Under the pieces are notes generated by a model that was given only the letters and a program-made list of their open reading frames with translations, had not been told where the DNA came from and ran no database searches. Shown in pieces: positions 15,974 to 26,850 of a stretch of DNA of 64,000 nt; the stretch's first letter is position 1; the number at the start of each line of letters is the position of its first letter. A program made the position numbers and the translations under genes. The DNA lies in contig NZ_CP049272.1 in the NCBI RefSeq assembly GCF_003048775.2, positions 62,001-126,000 of the forward strand. The letters are read 5' to 3'. This DNA comes from Campylobacter concisus. Its GTDB lineage: Bacteria; Campylobacterota; Campylobacteria; Campylobacterales; Campylobacteraceae.

Positions 15974-17728
15974 ATGATGGTAACACAAAATTTACAACCC
16001 ATAAAAATAGATTTGCCAAAAAACATGATCCACTCAAGGCTACTTCTTGGTGTAGATAGAGTGCAAACTTTAGACAACACAAATTTAAAGTCTGAGCTTA
16101 AAGACATCGCTACTAAGCTTATCTCAAATAGCACTTACTCTATCATCCAAAGCGCCAGCACCAGTGGCGTGAAGTCAGACTACTCTAAAACAGATATTGG
16201 GCTAAATCAAGCTTTTTCTTATAGAGACATCGAGAGGAGAAACTGGAGCAAAGAAGACTTTGAGAACAAGTATCTATTTGGACAAGATGCCTCAGCGCTA
16301 AGGAAAGTGGATCAAACTAGCACCTATTTTTCATCTATAAATTCAAAAACTCCCATTAAGCCCATTGCGGCAGCAGATACTAAATTTACAAATTTAAATG
16401 ACTATGCCTATGAAAAAACGATAAAAACCTCACTGGGTGACGTGGAGGTCTTTTTGGATCTTTATGACGATAATGACAAACTAGGCATAGGCAAACTAGA
16501 TGCAAATGGATTTTTATTTAACTTTGATAGCAACAAGGACGGAGTGATAAATTCTGGTGATAAATACTTTGATAAGCTAAAGGTTAGAGGCTACGACAAA
16601 GACGGAAATGAGAAAATTTTCAAACTAAGCGAAGTTGTAAGCGAGATAAACCTTAACGACTTTATTAAAAAAGATATTAGAAATTTAAGCCATGAGGCTA
16701 TGGACTTTGCTAGCAAGAACACAGTTGATTACAGAGTTAGTTTAAATAACTCAAACCCTTATACTCTATTTTCAGCCGAGTATCGCTACCAAAAGATAGG
16801 CAAAGAAGAGACTAATAAATTTTTTAAAGACCATGCAGACCAAGACGGCTGGGTAGATCTTAGGGATAATAAGATATTCAACGAAGAGAGCGGCTTAAAC
16901 AATTTTGCCTATGAAAAAGTTGGCTTTGACGGAAAGAAAAGGCTTAGCGAGTTTAACCCTATCATAAAACCTACTGGGTCTAAACAAGATGAGAGTTTTT
17001 CATACGCAGGCTATCAAAAAGATAGCTTTATGAAATTTTATAACGACTACCAAAAAGAGTCTAGCGCTCACAGCAAAGATGTAGAGTGGATAAGCAAAAA
17101 TTTAAAAGAAAATGATGTAGAAGACGCAGATGATCTCATCTCAAAGCTAAAAACCACAAAGTCATCTTATATGATCGCTATGCAGAGTGAGTTTGAAAAA
17201 GCGACTGGGCTTGAGTTTAGCCTAGAAAATTTAGAAAGAGTAAAGCATGCTTTTGAGAGTGATACGAGCAAGGCAGCAGCTGCTCTAAAGGACACAGACA
17301 GCGTAATAGCTATGAAGCTAAACAAAAATGGCACGATTACGCTTAAATTTGATAGTGGAAGAGAGCTAGAGGTAAAAGAAATTTATAACGACACTGGCAA
17401 GCTAATAAGCAAAGATGACAAAGACAGCAAAAGAGCAAGTATAAATTTAGATGCTAAGAGCATGAATGATGTAGAGCTAAATAGACTTGACTTTAAAGAG
17501 ATAGGCATAAAGCAAGATGATAAGATATCTAGCCTAAAAGAGCTTGGGGCAAAGCTAGTTAAAAACCTCTCTGATAAATTTACAAGTAAATTTCTAATCG
17601 GACTTGAAAATGGCAAAAGTATCACCACCAAAGAAATTTACAACATCACCTACCTTGAAAATGACCTAAAATTTAAAGAACTATCTAGCAAAGATAGGCT
17701 TTACAAAAAGGTAGATACAAGAGTTTAG
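15974..17728 (+). CDS. Predicted flagellar co-regulated protein with EF-hand-like loops, 584 aa
   Basis: The start is set at the ATG at 15974 (AAAAGGATTTAAA upstream); the frame is open 69 bp further up but that would cover the sigma28 promoter. There is no signal peptide. An EF-hand/dockerin-like Ca2+ loop, DSNKDGVINSGDKYF, is preceded by KLDANG, and a second D-rich loop, DHADQDGWVDLRDNKIF, follows later. The C-terminal half is Lys- and Asp-rich and helical. The family is unknown to me. Promoter type and position in a cluster of Cj0814-like genes suggest export through the flagellar apparatus; Ca2+ binding is inferred from the loops only. Confidence 0.65.
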   Translation: MMVTQNLQPIKIDLPKNMIHSRLLLGVDRVQTLDNTNLKSELKDIATKLISNSTYSIIQSASTSGVKSDYSKTDIGLNQAFSYRDIERRNWSKEDFENKYLFGQDASALRKVDQTSTYFSSINSKTPIKPIAAADTKFTNLNDYAYEKTIKTSLGDVEVFLDLYDDNDKLGIGKLDANGFLFNFDSNKDGVINSGDKYFDKLKVRGYDKDGNEKIFKLSEVVSEINLNDFIKKDIRNLSHEAMDFASKNTVDYRVSLNNSNPYTLFSAEYRYQKIGKEETNKFFKDHADQDGWVDLRDNKIFNEESGLNNFAYEKVGFDGKKRLSEFNPIIKPTGSKQDESFSYAGYQKDSFMKFYNDYQKESSAHSKDVEWISKNLKENDVEDADDLISKLKTTKSSYMIAMQSEFEKATGLEFSLENLERVKHAFESDTSKAAAALKDTDSVIAMKLNKNGTITLKFDSGRELEVKEIYNDTGKLISKDDKDSKRASINLDAKSMNDVELNRLDFKEIGIKQDDKISSLKELGAKLVKNLSDKFTSKFLIGLENGKSITTKEIYNITYLENDLKFKELSSKDRLYKKVDTRV

Positions 17729-17738
17729 GAGTAAATTT

Positions 17739-17819
17739 ATGCATACTAGAAAGCCTTGGCGAAATAAATCTTTTCATAAAAAAGACGATATCTTTAGCAT
17801 GAAGCTAAAAGGATATTAG
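17739..17819 (+). CDS. Possible 26-residue basic peptide
   Basis: This ORF begins at an ATG with TTAGGAG upstream at good spacing and ends exactly one base before the ATG of the next gene (17820). The product is Lys/Arg-rich (MHTRKPWRNKSFHKK..). The ribosome binding site of the next gene (AAAAGGATATTAG) lies inside its last codons, so it could be a coupling leader rather than a functional peptide. Confidence 0.4.
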   Translation: MHTRKPWRNKSFHKKDDIFSMKLKGY

Positions 17820-19001
17820 ATGATAAACGCACTTGGTAGCTACCCCTTGAATTTAGAGCAGAATATAAAGGTATCAACCAAAGCTTCTACCAACCAAACC
17901 AGCTCTCTAGTTTTAGGCTATAAGGTAGATAAGGATGGCTACTTTACAGATGAGTTTAACAAGCAAGCTGGAATTCCAAGTGATTATAAAATTCACTCAA
18001 GCACGCTGGAGTCATTAGTCAGGATAGAGACGCAGCCTGACTATATGCAAAGGGCTTTTGACAGCATCGATATACTAAAAACAGTAAATAATGCCTACAA
18101 AATCCTCTCCCAAGTCGTTGGCGAAGACACACTAAACTCAAAAGATAGCTTTAGCTTAGATGAGATAAGAAATTTCCCTCAAGGCTTTTCTTATAACCGC
18201 CAAAGTATGCAAGTAACCAAAATCCATAACTCCATTCATGAATTTGGCTCGGCTGCGGCTGATTTTAACGGCAAAGAGTCAAATAAGCAGATGATAAGCA
18301 CGCTCTTTTTCAATCCAAGCTTTAATGGCGGAGATGGCAGGCAGCCATTAAAGCCAACAACAGATATCTTTAACAACAACAATGGTGGCAAAGAAAATAC
18401 GGTCATTGGTGTATTTATGGATCCGCATGGAGAGAAATACACTAATAAAGACGGCTCAATAACCAAAGGCGGACTTATAGCAGCCGTCATAAACAACAAC
18501 CTTGATGTGAGAGAGGGCGAGACAACAGTACAAGGCAAAAGAGAAGGCTATGATAAGAGCATAGATAGTAAAGAATTTAATAGAGCTTTTGAGCTGTTTG
18601 ATCTAATGGGTGAGATGAAATTTGGACCTGGCTTTATAAATGCTACCGATAACGATATAGCAGGTATGCCTAAATATATGCAAGATCATATTAGGTCTAA
18701 AAGAGACTTTATCTATATCGACTTACAAAGTGGCTTTGTCAGCACTCCTAAAGATAGACGTAGGGGGTATGAAGAAGACGAACTATCATTTAAAAAGATG
18801 ATGGAGCATAATCTAAAAATGTTAAAGCTACTCTTTGGTGAGATAGATAAGGACGGCAAAAAGAGCAAGGACTTTATGGATAGCTTTTTGAAATTTAGCA
18901 TGCCGCCTTTAAATTTAGTAAAAGAGCTAAATGAAAACCCAGCTGGAAAACATCTAGTAGATATGCTTGGTATAAAAAGAGATGTTGATATAAAGGCGTA
19001 A
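17820..19001 (+). CDS. Cj0814-like predicted flagellar-secreted protein, copy A1
   Basis: This 393-residue protein has no signal peptide. The hallmark near residues 33-65 is GYKVDKDGYFTDEFNKQAGI.. IHSSTLESL, also found in the proteins at 14717, 19822 and 22648. The middle contains SFSLDEIRNFPQGFSYN and a stretch (IHEFGSAAADFNGKES.. FNNNNGGKE) nearly identical to copy A2. The C-terminal part (DELSFKKMMEHNLKMLKLLF..) is also conserved. It is the first gene of a duplicated A-B unit, and its stop codon touches a G8 tract that precedes gene B1. It is likely exported by the flagellar secretion system; the target is unknown. Confidence 0.7.
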   Translation: MINALGSYPLNLEQNIKVSTKASTNQTSSLVLGYKVDKDGYFTDEFNKQAGIPSDYKIHSSTLESLVRIETQPDYMQRAFDSIDILKTVNNAYKILSQVVGEDTLNSKDSFSLDEIRNFPQGFSYNRQSMQVTKIHNSIHEFGSAAADFNGKESNKQMISTLFFNPSFNGGDGRQPLKPTTDIFNNNNGGKENTVIGVFMDPHGEKYTNKDGSITKGGLIAAVINNNLDVREGETTVQGKREGYDKSIDSKEFNRAFELFDLMGEMKFGPGFINATDNDIAGMPKYMQDHIRSKRDFIYIDLQSGFVSTPKDRRRGYEEDELSFKKMMEHNLKMLKLLFGEIDKDGKKSKDFMDSFLKFSMPPLNLVKELNENPAGKHLVDMLGIKRDVDIKA

Positions 19002-19009
19002 GGGGGGGG
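19002..19009 (+). repeat. G8 homopolymer between copies A1 and B1
   Basis: Eight G residues directly follow the TAA of A1 and end 5 bp before the ATG of B1. The tract occupies the Shine-Dalgarno position, so slippage would change ribosome binding or spacing. Campylobacter is known to phase-vary through poly-G tracts of about this length. Confidence 0.7.
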
Positions 19010-19014
19010 CTGAA

Positions 19015-19806
19015 ATGATAACTAGCATAAACGGACTTAGCAACACATCGATACAAGAAACCACTATCCAAAAAGAAAATATCCCTAAAGATACCAAAGA
19101 TGATGAAAAGGCCAAAATAGAAGCTTTATGGTATGGTCCAGTTGGAAAGAGCATAAAAGAGATTATTGACATAGACGAAAATGAAGATAATTGGGTTGCA
19201 AAAACGATAAGCAAAATAGATAATATGCTTTCTAAGCGTTACAATACCGAACAAGATCGCAACGCCATGTCGATGAAACAGCCAAAAACTTTAGAAGAAG
19301 CAAAAGATCAAGTCCTTATAATGTATTCTGATATATTAAGGGAAAACTCTGTTGATGGCAAGCCAACCATGATGGGCAAACTAATAGGTCTTGGCACAAA
19401 AGAAGAGGAGGCTGACCTAAGAGCTTTTATGGATAGCATGTCTTCTCTTTATCCAAATGAAAACAAGGAGTCGCTTAGTCTTTTAGATAGAACCGACCTA
19501 AGCATAGATGAATTTAAAACATTATTTGCCAAAGCAAGAGAGAAAGCTACAAAGGATGTTGAAGAACAAAGAAAGCAGATAATCAAAGAAGAACAAGAAT
19601 ACAATGCAAATTTTGCCAAAGAGCAAAGTGAGAAGAAATTTAAACCTATGCAGGTTAAAAAGAAGTATGAGACCTATGATATAAACAAGGATCAGAAATT
19701 TATATATGCAAGAGAGCTTTTAAATTTCAAAGAAAAAAGAGGCATAGACGTCTTAGAGCTTATGCAAAAGATAGATAAGAAGCAAATTTTAAATAAGATG
19801 GTTTAA
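19015..19806 (+). CDS. Partner protein of the Cj0814-like unit, copy B1
   Basis: This 263-residue charged, helical protein has no signal peptide or membrane segment. It shares with B2 the start SINGLxNTxIQETTIQKEN and the C-terminal block KKFKPMQVKKxYETYDINKDQKF.. ARELLNFKEKR. The latter contains an EF-hand-like DINKDQKF. A middle LSIDEFKTLF region is also found in the broken B3 copy. Always being next to an A-type gene suggests a chaperone, co-secreted partner or binding partner; the sequence does not decide. Translation probably depends on the poly-G tract just upstream. Confidence 0.65.
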   Translation: MITSINGLSNTSIQETTIQKENIPKDTKDDEKAKIEALWYGPVGKSIKEIIDIDENEDNWVAKTISKIDNMLSKRYNTEQDRNAMSMKQPKTLEEAKDQVLIMYSDILRENSVDGKPTMMGKLIGLGTKEEEADLRAFMDSMSSLYPNENKESLSLLDRTDLSIDEFKTLFAKAREKATKDVEEQRKQIIKEEQEYNANFAKEQSEKKFKPMQVKKKYETYDINKDQKFIYARELLNFKEKRGIDVLELMQKIDKKQILNKMV

Positions 19807-19821
19807 ATTTAAAGGATCAAC

Positions 19822-20988
19822 ATGATAAACGCACTTGGTAGCTACCCCTTGAATTTAGAGCAGAACATAAAGGTATCAACCAAAGTTGCCACCAACCAAA
19901 CAAGCTCAGAGGTTTTAGGCTACAAGGTAGATAAAGATGGCTACTTTACAGATGAGTTTAATAAGCAAGCTGGCATCCCAAGTGATTATAAAATTCACTC
20001 AAGCACACTAGAGTCGTTAGTAAATGTTGCAGAAGGAACTTCATTTTTTAGTCGAACCTTTAAAAGCATAGATATAGCAAAAACTGCTGGCAATGCCTAC
20101 AAAATCCTCTCACAAGTAGTCGGCGAAGATACATTAAATTCAAAAGATAGCTTTAGCTTAGATGAGATAAGAAATTTCCCACAAGGCTTTTCTTATAACC
20201 GCCAAAGTATGCAAGTAACCAAAATCCATAACTCCATTCATGAATTTGGCTCGGCTGCGGCTGATTTTAACGGCAAAGAGTCAAATAAGCAGATGATAAG
20301 CACGCTCTTTTTCAATCCAAGCTTTAATGGCGGAGATGGCAGGCAGCCACTAAAGCCAACAACAGATATCTTTAACAACAACAATGGTGGCAAGGAGAGT
20401 GTGGGAAGTGGTGTTTTTATCGATCCACACGGCGAAAGATACACAAATAAAGATGGCTCTATAACTAAAGGCGGACTTTTAGCAGCTGTTCTAAATAGCA
20501 ACCTTGACGTCAAAGAAGGTGAAACCACCGTTTTTGGAAAGAAGCAAGGCTTTGATAAGAGCGTAGATAGCAAAGAATTTAGTAGGGCATTTGAGCTATT
20601 TGAGCTTATGGGTGAGATGAAATTTGGAGCAAATTTCAACAAAGCAAGCGACTCTGATCTAGCTGGTATGCCTGAGTATATGCAAGAGTATGTTAAGTAT
20701 AAAAGAGACCTTGTCTATGTAGATCTAACGACTGGGTTTGTCGGTAAGTATTCAGATGAAGAAGACGAACTCTCATTTAAAAAGATGATGGAGCATAATC
20801 TCAAAATGCTAAAGCTACTCTTTGGTGAGATAGATAAGGACGGCAAAAAGAGCAAAGACTTTATGGGTAGCTTTTTGAAATTTAGCATGCCACCTTTAAA
20901 TTTAGTAAAAGAGCTAAATGAAAACCCAGCTGGAAAATACCTAGTAGATATGCTTGGTGTAAAAAGAGATGTTGATATAAAGGCGTAA
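19822..20988 (+). CDS. Cj0814-like predicted flagellar-secreted protein, copy A2
   Basis: This 388-residue protein is the tandem duplicate of the gene at 17820. It starts at an ATG with AAAGGATCAAC upstream. The N-terminal 58 residues, residues of about 95-195 and the C-terminal 70 are almost identical to A1, while the segments between (residues 65-90 and about 195-300) differ. In the shared central block the DNA differs at about one position in 200, less than in the flanks, which is the mark of gene conversion. The stop codon touches a second G8 tract. Confidence 0.7.
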   Translation: MINALGSYPLNLEQNIKVSTKVATNQTSSEVLGYKVDKDGYFTDEFNKQAGIPSDYKIHSSTLESLVNVAEGTSFFSRTFKSIDIAKTAGNAYKILSQVVGEDTLNSKDSFSLDEIRNFPQGFSYNRQSMQVTKIHNSIHEFGSAAADFNGKESNKQMISTLFFNPSFNGGDGRQPLKPTTDIFNNNNGGKESVGSGVFIDPHGERYTNKDGSITKGGLLAAVLNSNLDVKEGETTVFGKKQGFDKSVDSKEFSRAFELFELMGEMKFGANFNKASDSDLAGMPEYMQEYVKYKRDLVYVDLTTGFVGKYSDEEDELSFKKMMEHNLKMLKLLFGEIDKDGKKSKDFMGSFLKFSMPPLNLVKELNENPAGKYLVDMLGVKRDVDIKA

Positions 20989-20996
20989 GGGGGGGG
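20989..20996 (+). repeat. G8 homopolymer between copies A2 and B2
   Basis: This tract has the same position as the one at 19002: directly after the TAA of A2 and 7 bp before the ATG of B2, where the ribosome binding site should be. Two tracts of equal length in two paralogous units argue for selection or recent duplication. Confidence 0.7.
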
Positions 20997-21003
20997 AGTT
21001 AAA

Positions 21004-21792
21004 ATGACAACTAGCATAAACGGACTTAACAACACACCGATACAAGAAACAACTATCCAAAAAGAAAATGCAAAAATGTCAAAGGAGCAAGAAAAGGCTC
21101 TAATAGATAAACTAATGCACAAACCACTTGTAGAGGTATTGCCAAAATTTATTGATATAGATGAAAGTAAAGAGGGCTGGATAACGGATACTATAAACAA
21201 GATAGATACTATGCTTTCTAAGAAATATGATTTTACTATCGAGCAAAGACGTGCGCTGATAGCAAAATATCCAGAAAACATGGAAGAGCTTGAGATTAGT
21301 GTCTTACAAGGACACATGGACTGGTTACTTACCTACTCAGTAGATGGCAAGCCAACAATATCTGGACTGATGGTTGGTCTTGGCACAAAAGAAGAAGAAA
21401 CAGAGTTAGAGAATTTTATGCGATCACTACCTGATGATGCGATGTCAAGTAAAAAAGGCTCTGCTCTACTTAGCCGAGCAGATCTAAGCATAGAAGAGTT
21501 TAAGAAGCTTTATAGAGAAGATGTAGAAAAAACTACAAAAGAGCATAAAGAATTTCTAGCCAAACTACACAAAGAAGAGCAAGAATACAATGCAAATTTC
21601 GCCAAAGAGCAAAGCGAAAAGAAATTTAAACCTATGCAGGTTAAAAAGGAATACGAGACTTATGATATAAATAAGGATCAAAAATTTCTCTATGCAAGAG
21701 AGCTTTTAAATTTCAAAGAAAAAAGAGACATAGACGTCTTAGAGCTTATGCAAAAGATAGACAAGAAGCAAATTTTAAATAAGATGGTTTGA
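21004..21792 (+). CDS. Partner protein of the Cj0814-like unit, copy B2
   Basis: This 262-residue paralogue of B1 has the same N-terminal SINGLNNTPIQETTIQ segment and a nearly identical C-terminal third (YNANFAKEQSEKKFKPMQVKK..), while the middle (residues 25-170) is strongly diverged apart from the VDGKPT.. GLGTKEEE motif and LSIEEFKKLY. The pattern of fixed ends and a variable centre mirrors that of the A genes. No transcription terminator is evident after it; the next gene remains are on the other strand. Confidence 0.65.
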   Translation: MTTSINGLNNTPIQETTIQKENAKMSKEQEKALIDKLMHKPLVEVLPKFIDIDESKEGWITDTINKIDTMLSKKYDFTIEQRRALIAKYPENMEELEISVLQGHMDWLLTYSVDGKPTISGLMVGLGTKEEETELENFMRSLPDDAMSSKKGSALLSRADLSIEEFKKLYREDVEKTTKEHKEFLAKLHKEEQEYNANFAKEQSEKKFKPMQVKKEYETYDINKDQKFLYARELLNFKEKRDIDVLELMQKIDKKQILNKMV

Positions 21793-21852
21793 TAAATGAA
21801 GATAGCCACCTTATTTATTATAGAAAACATTGATTGCTTTAAATTTGACCAT

Positions 21853-22484
21853 CTATGCGGTTTTATCCACTTTTGTATTTGCGACTTTTTCTAAAATTTC
21901 AAATATGCTTTCGCCATTATCAAATTCAGTTTTTATAAATTTGTAAAATGCTTTAAATTTCTCATCAGCTTGCATATCATAAGTTTTAAATTTTTTAGTT
22001 ACTTGCATAGGCTTAAAGGTTTCTTGTTTTTGTGTATCAGTTTGATTATCTTGTTCTTCATGATCGCTTTTTTGATCCATTAGTCTATCATCACCAATCT
22101 CTTGTGGCATACTACTATTTATAACTTTAGAATACCTCTCAATAAATTCATCTACACTTATATTAGACGACTCGAGAAGCTCACGACCCTCATTACTAAA
22201 AGACAAACCAAATCTTGCTAAAGTTTGACGTATCTTTTGTCCTTCTAAATCATTATCTGATGTTTTGCCCCAAATGGTTTTTTGTTATCATTGTAGAATT
22301 TAAAAGGTCCAGTAAAGTTTGTGCTATTGCCCATCACTTTCTTATAATTAACTCTACTTCCTTCAAATAGTGAATCGTTATTTAGATTTGGCGAATAGGT
22401 TATATTATTAAGCATTGTTAAGGTCTCACTTTGTTTAGATATTCCAGCATCTCTTTCATAGGTTTTAATGGTATTAATTTGCAT
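21853..22484 (-). pseudogene. Frameshifted third copy of the partner gene (B3)
   Basis: Two minus-strand ORFs (22245-22484 and 21853-22206) form one gene broken by a single-base deletion near 22262-22270, in the run GGGGCAAAA (minus strand): after KKPFG the sequence continues in the next frame as KTSDNDLEGQKIRQTLARFG and joins the second ORF. The C-terminal block ETFKPMQVTKKFKTYDM and the ISVDEF motif match B1 and B2. It lies beside the interrupted A-type gene at 22648, so a third A-B pair once existed in the opposite orientation. The frame could be restored by slippage. No recognisable promoter is seen in 22485-22647. Confidence 0.6.
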
Positions 22485-22647
22485 TAGAGCATATTACCAC
22501 CTATCCAGCAGTGCTGTTTTATACACTAACACACATTCAGCTAAAGAATATGAATTCAACCTACTTAGGTTTAATGCTTTTATGGGCTAGAGTATAATCA
22601 ATAACTAAATCGACCTTTTAATAATTTAGTTTATATATGGCTTATCT

Positions 22648-23619
22648 CTACACAAAAGTCTTGCTGATAGCGCTTATCCTCTCACTCCAAGAATTTGCTA
22701 GAGAATTTATATCCTCGCCAGTTGGCTTAAATTTCTCATATTCGTTTGAAGTGACACTTTCTGTACTAGTGTTCTTTGATCTTGCATACATTAAAAGAGT
22801 TAGCTCTTTAAGTCTTTCTTTTATGAGCGCTTTTATGCTCTCACTATCCTTACCCACTTTTTCAAAATCCACAAAGTACTCTTTATGCTCTCCAGTGCTT
22901 GAGATATCATTTAAGGCAGCGCTGCTTAGCTTAGTCTTTGCACTATCACTTGGTAGCGGTCTAGAGCTGTGCAAAAATCCCATAAAAAGAGCTTCTTTGC
23001 TGTAGCCTTCATCTGCTTGATATACCGACATATCAGGGTTAAAACTAAACTCATCACCTGCTTCGCTCATCGTAAAATCAACCTCTTTTACTATGAGCCT
23101 AACACCTGCACTTGAAAGCTCTTTGCTAAGAGTTTTGGCGCTATTTAGCTCATCGGCGCTAGAGTAGATGTTTGAGATAGTAGAGTTTGATAGATCTTTT
23201 AGCAAATGTCCTTTGGCATCATAGTGAGTGCCTTTTGTGCTGTAACCTTTTGGTGGTTTGCCTATATCTGCAATGGTGTAGCTCTTTTTATCATCGCCTA
23301 AAGTGCTAGACGTCATTTGATCAAATAGTCTGTAGTAGTGCTTTATAGTATCGGCCATATCGATGTTATCAAAGATCTTTATCTGCTCGTCCTTGCTCTT
23401 GATACGGTTTACCACATGGTTGCGCTCGGCAAATCGACTAAGCTCATCAAGCGTACTTTTATGGATTTTAAAGTCATGTGGCAAGCCTGCTGCTTTGTTA
23501 AAGTCAGCTCCCATAAAACCTGCTTTATCTACTGTGTAGCCGTAAGCTTGAAGATCACTGAAATTTAAAGAGATGAGGCTGTTTTGAGAGGGAATAGTAT
23601 AAGTAAATTTAGCTGGCTC
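22648..23619 (-). pseudogene. Cj0814-like gene, C-terminal part cut by the nested element
   Basis: The frame is open to an ATG at 23646, but the first nine codons of that ORF lie in the inserted element; host sequence begins at GAGCCA (23614-23619). From there, 324 codons encode a Cj0814-like protein with GYTVDKAGFMGADFNKAAGL, KIHKSTLDEL, FKPTGEDINSLANSW and a typical C-terminus. The missing 5' part is found on the far side of the element at 31301-31426. The two parts join in frame at GAGCCA to a protein of about 363 residues. Confidence 0.85.
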
Positions 23620-23696
23620 TTGGAGTAATAGAATTAAGGAGAACACTTAATCACTATATTAGTGAAATATGTACTTCTTAATTCTTTTTTATTTAA

Positions 23697-25564
<1,868 letters not shown>

Positions 25565-25566
25565 AG

Positions 25567-26748
25567 TTAGTTAATCTCTTTTTTAGTACAGGTATCAAGT
25601 ATATCAATTATGTTATTTGCAATTGCATGGATAACAGTAACGGCAACAGAATTACCAAACTGTTTGTAACTTTGAGTATCACTTACAGGAATGATATAGT
25701 TTTCGGGGAAGCCTTGAAGTCTTGCAGCTTCACGAGGTGTTAGTTTTCGTGGATTTTTTCCTTTTTGCTCAATAAGTATTTCACTCCCGTCTTTATAATA
25801 TCTTGCAGATAATGTATTTGTATAAGGACTGTTTTCATTGAACAATGTGTAACCAAATCCATTTCCCTTTATTTTATGTTCTTTCTTTCGTCGTTGATGA
25901 CCTTGCCAAAGTGCATTTGAAATGGTGTATTTAGTATCAACATTTTGCTCTAAAATATTTCCCACAGAAACATCTGGGCAGGGAGGAATTGGAAAAGAAA
26001 AATCTTTATAGTTATCTATTTTATCCTTATCAAATCCAACAATGTAAATACGCTCTCTATTTTGTGGAACACCGAAGTCTTTTGCTTTAAGTATAATAGA
26101 ATGAACATCGTAGTTTAAATCCTTTAATGTTTTTTCTATTGTTTTATAGGTACGACCTTTATCGTGAGATTTTAGGTTTTTGACATTTTCAAGAAGAAAT
26201 GCCTTAGGTCGTTTCTCTTTAATAATTCTTGCAATTTCAAAAAATAATGTTCCACGAGTATCTTCAAAACCAAGCTTTTTACCGGCTTGACTAAATGCTT
26301 GACAAGGAAAACCACCGACAATAATATCATGATTAGGAATATCTTTTTCAGATATTTTTGTAATATCTCCAAAAGGAGTTTCACCAAAATTTGCCTTATA
26401 TGTTTTTACTGCAAATTTATCAATTTCACTACTGAATACGACATTTGTTTTACCTGTTTGGTAAAATCCAAGCCTTGTACCACCAATTCCGGCAAATAAA
26501 TCAATGATTTTATAGGGGGCATTTTCATTATTGGGGAAAGGTACTTTTTCAGGAAATGATAAAATATGTTTCAGCTCAATGGACGATGGCTGACTTTCTC
26601 CATTTTCCCATCTGCGAATTGTCCTATCTCCGAATTTGGACATACCAACAGCATCAGCTAATTCTTTTTGAGTCATTTGTAATCTGATACGCTTATTTTT
26701 TATTAAAATAGCAGGGGAATTATCTATGATTTGTGGTATAATATTCAT
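25567..26748 (-). CDS. DNA cytosine-5 methyltransferase with N-terminal HTH (EcoRII/SsoII-type)
   Basis: The start is placed at the ATG at 26748 (AGGAGAATATAT upstream), giving 393 residues. Residues 20-60 form an XRE-like helix-turn-helix (MTQKELADAVGMSKFGDRTIRRWE). The catalytic domain follows: FAGIGG (85-90, SAM binding), the catalytic PCQ with C149, and ENVKNL, with the conserved RERIYIVG and GNSVAVTVI at the end. Established knowledge: M.EcoRII, M.SsoII and M.ScrFI relatives carry this HTH and repress their own gene while controlling the endonuclease. It is divergent from the endonuclease gene with 102 bp between. The target is probably CCNGG or CCWGG; the sequence does not decide which. 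Confidence 0.85.
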   Translation of the reverse strand: MNIIPQIIDNSPAILIKNKRIRLQMTQKELADAVGMSKFGDRTIRRWENGESQPSSIELKHILSFPEKVPFPNNENAPYKIIDLFAGIGGTRLGFYQTGKTNVVFSSEIDKFAVKTYKANFGETPFGDITKISEKDIPNHDIIVGGFPCQAFSQAGKKLGFEDTRGTLFFEIARIIKEKRPKAFLLENVKNLKSHDKGRTYKTIEKTLKDLNYDVHSIILKAKDFGVPQNRERIYIVGFDKDKIDNYKDFSFPIPPCPDVSVGNILEQNVDTKYTISNALWQGHQRRKKEHKIKGNGFGYTLFNENSPYTNTLSARYYKDGSEILIEQKGKNPRKLTPREAARLQGFPENYIIPVSDTQSYKQFGNSVAVTVIHAIANNIIDILDTCTKKEIN

Positions 26749-26780
26749 ATATATTCTCCTTTTTATATATGTTATTTCAA

Positions 26781-26793
26781 GGACTAACTGTCC
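26781..26793. promoter_or_regulatory. Candidate operator of the methyltransferase HTH
   Basis: GGACTAACTGTCC is a palindrome with half-sites GGAC/GTCC, lying in the 102-bp divergent promoter region between the methyltransferase and endonuclease genes. It resembles the GGACA..TGTCC operator type that I recall for M.SsoII. A TTGACA hexamer starts at 26799 on the plus strand. Confidence 0.5.
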
Positions 26794-26850
26794 TCTATTT
26801 GACACTATTGTACCATATAGAAGAAAATTTTTCAAGAAAGGAAAAGAGTT

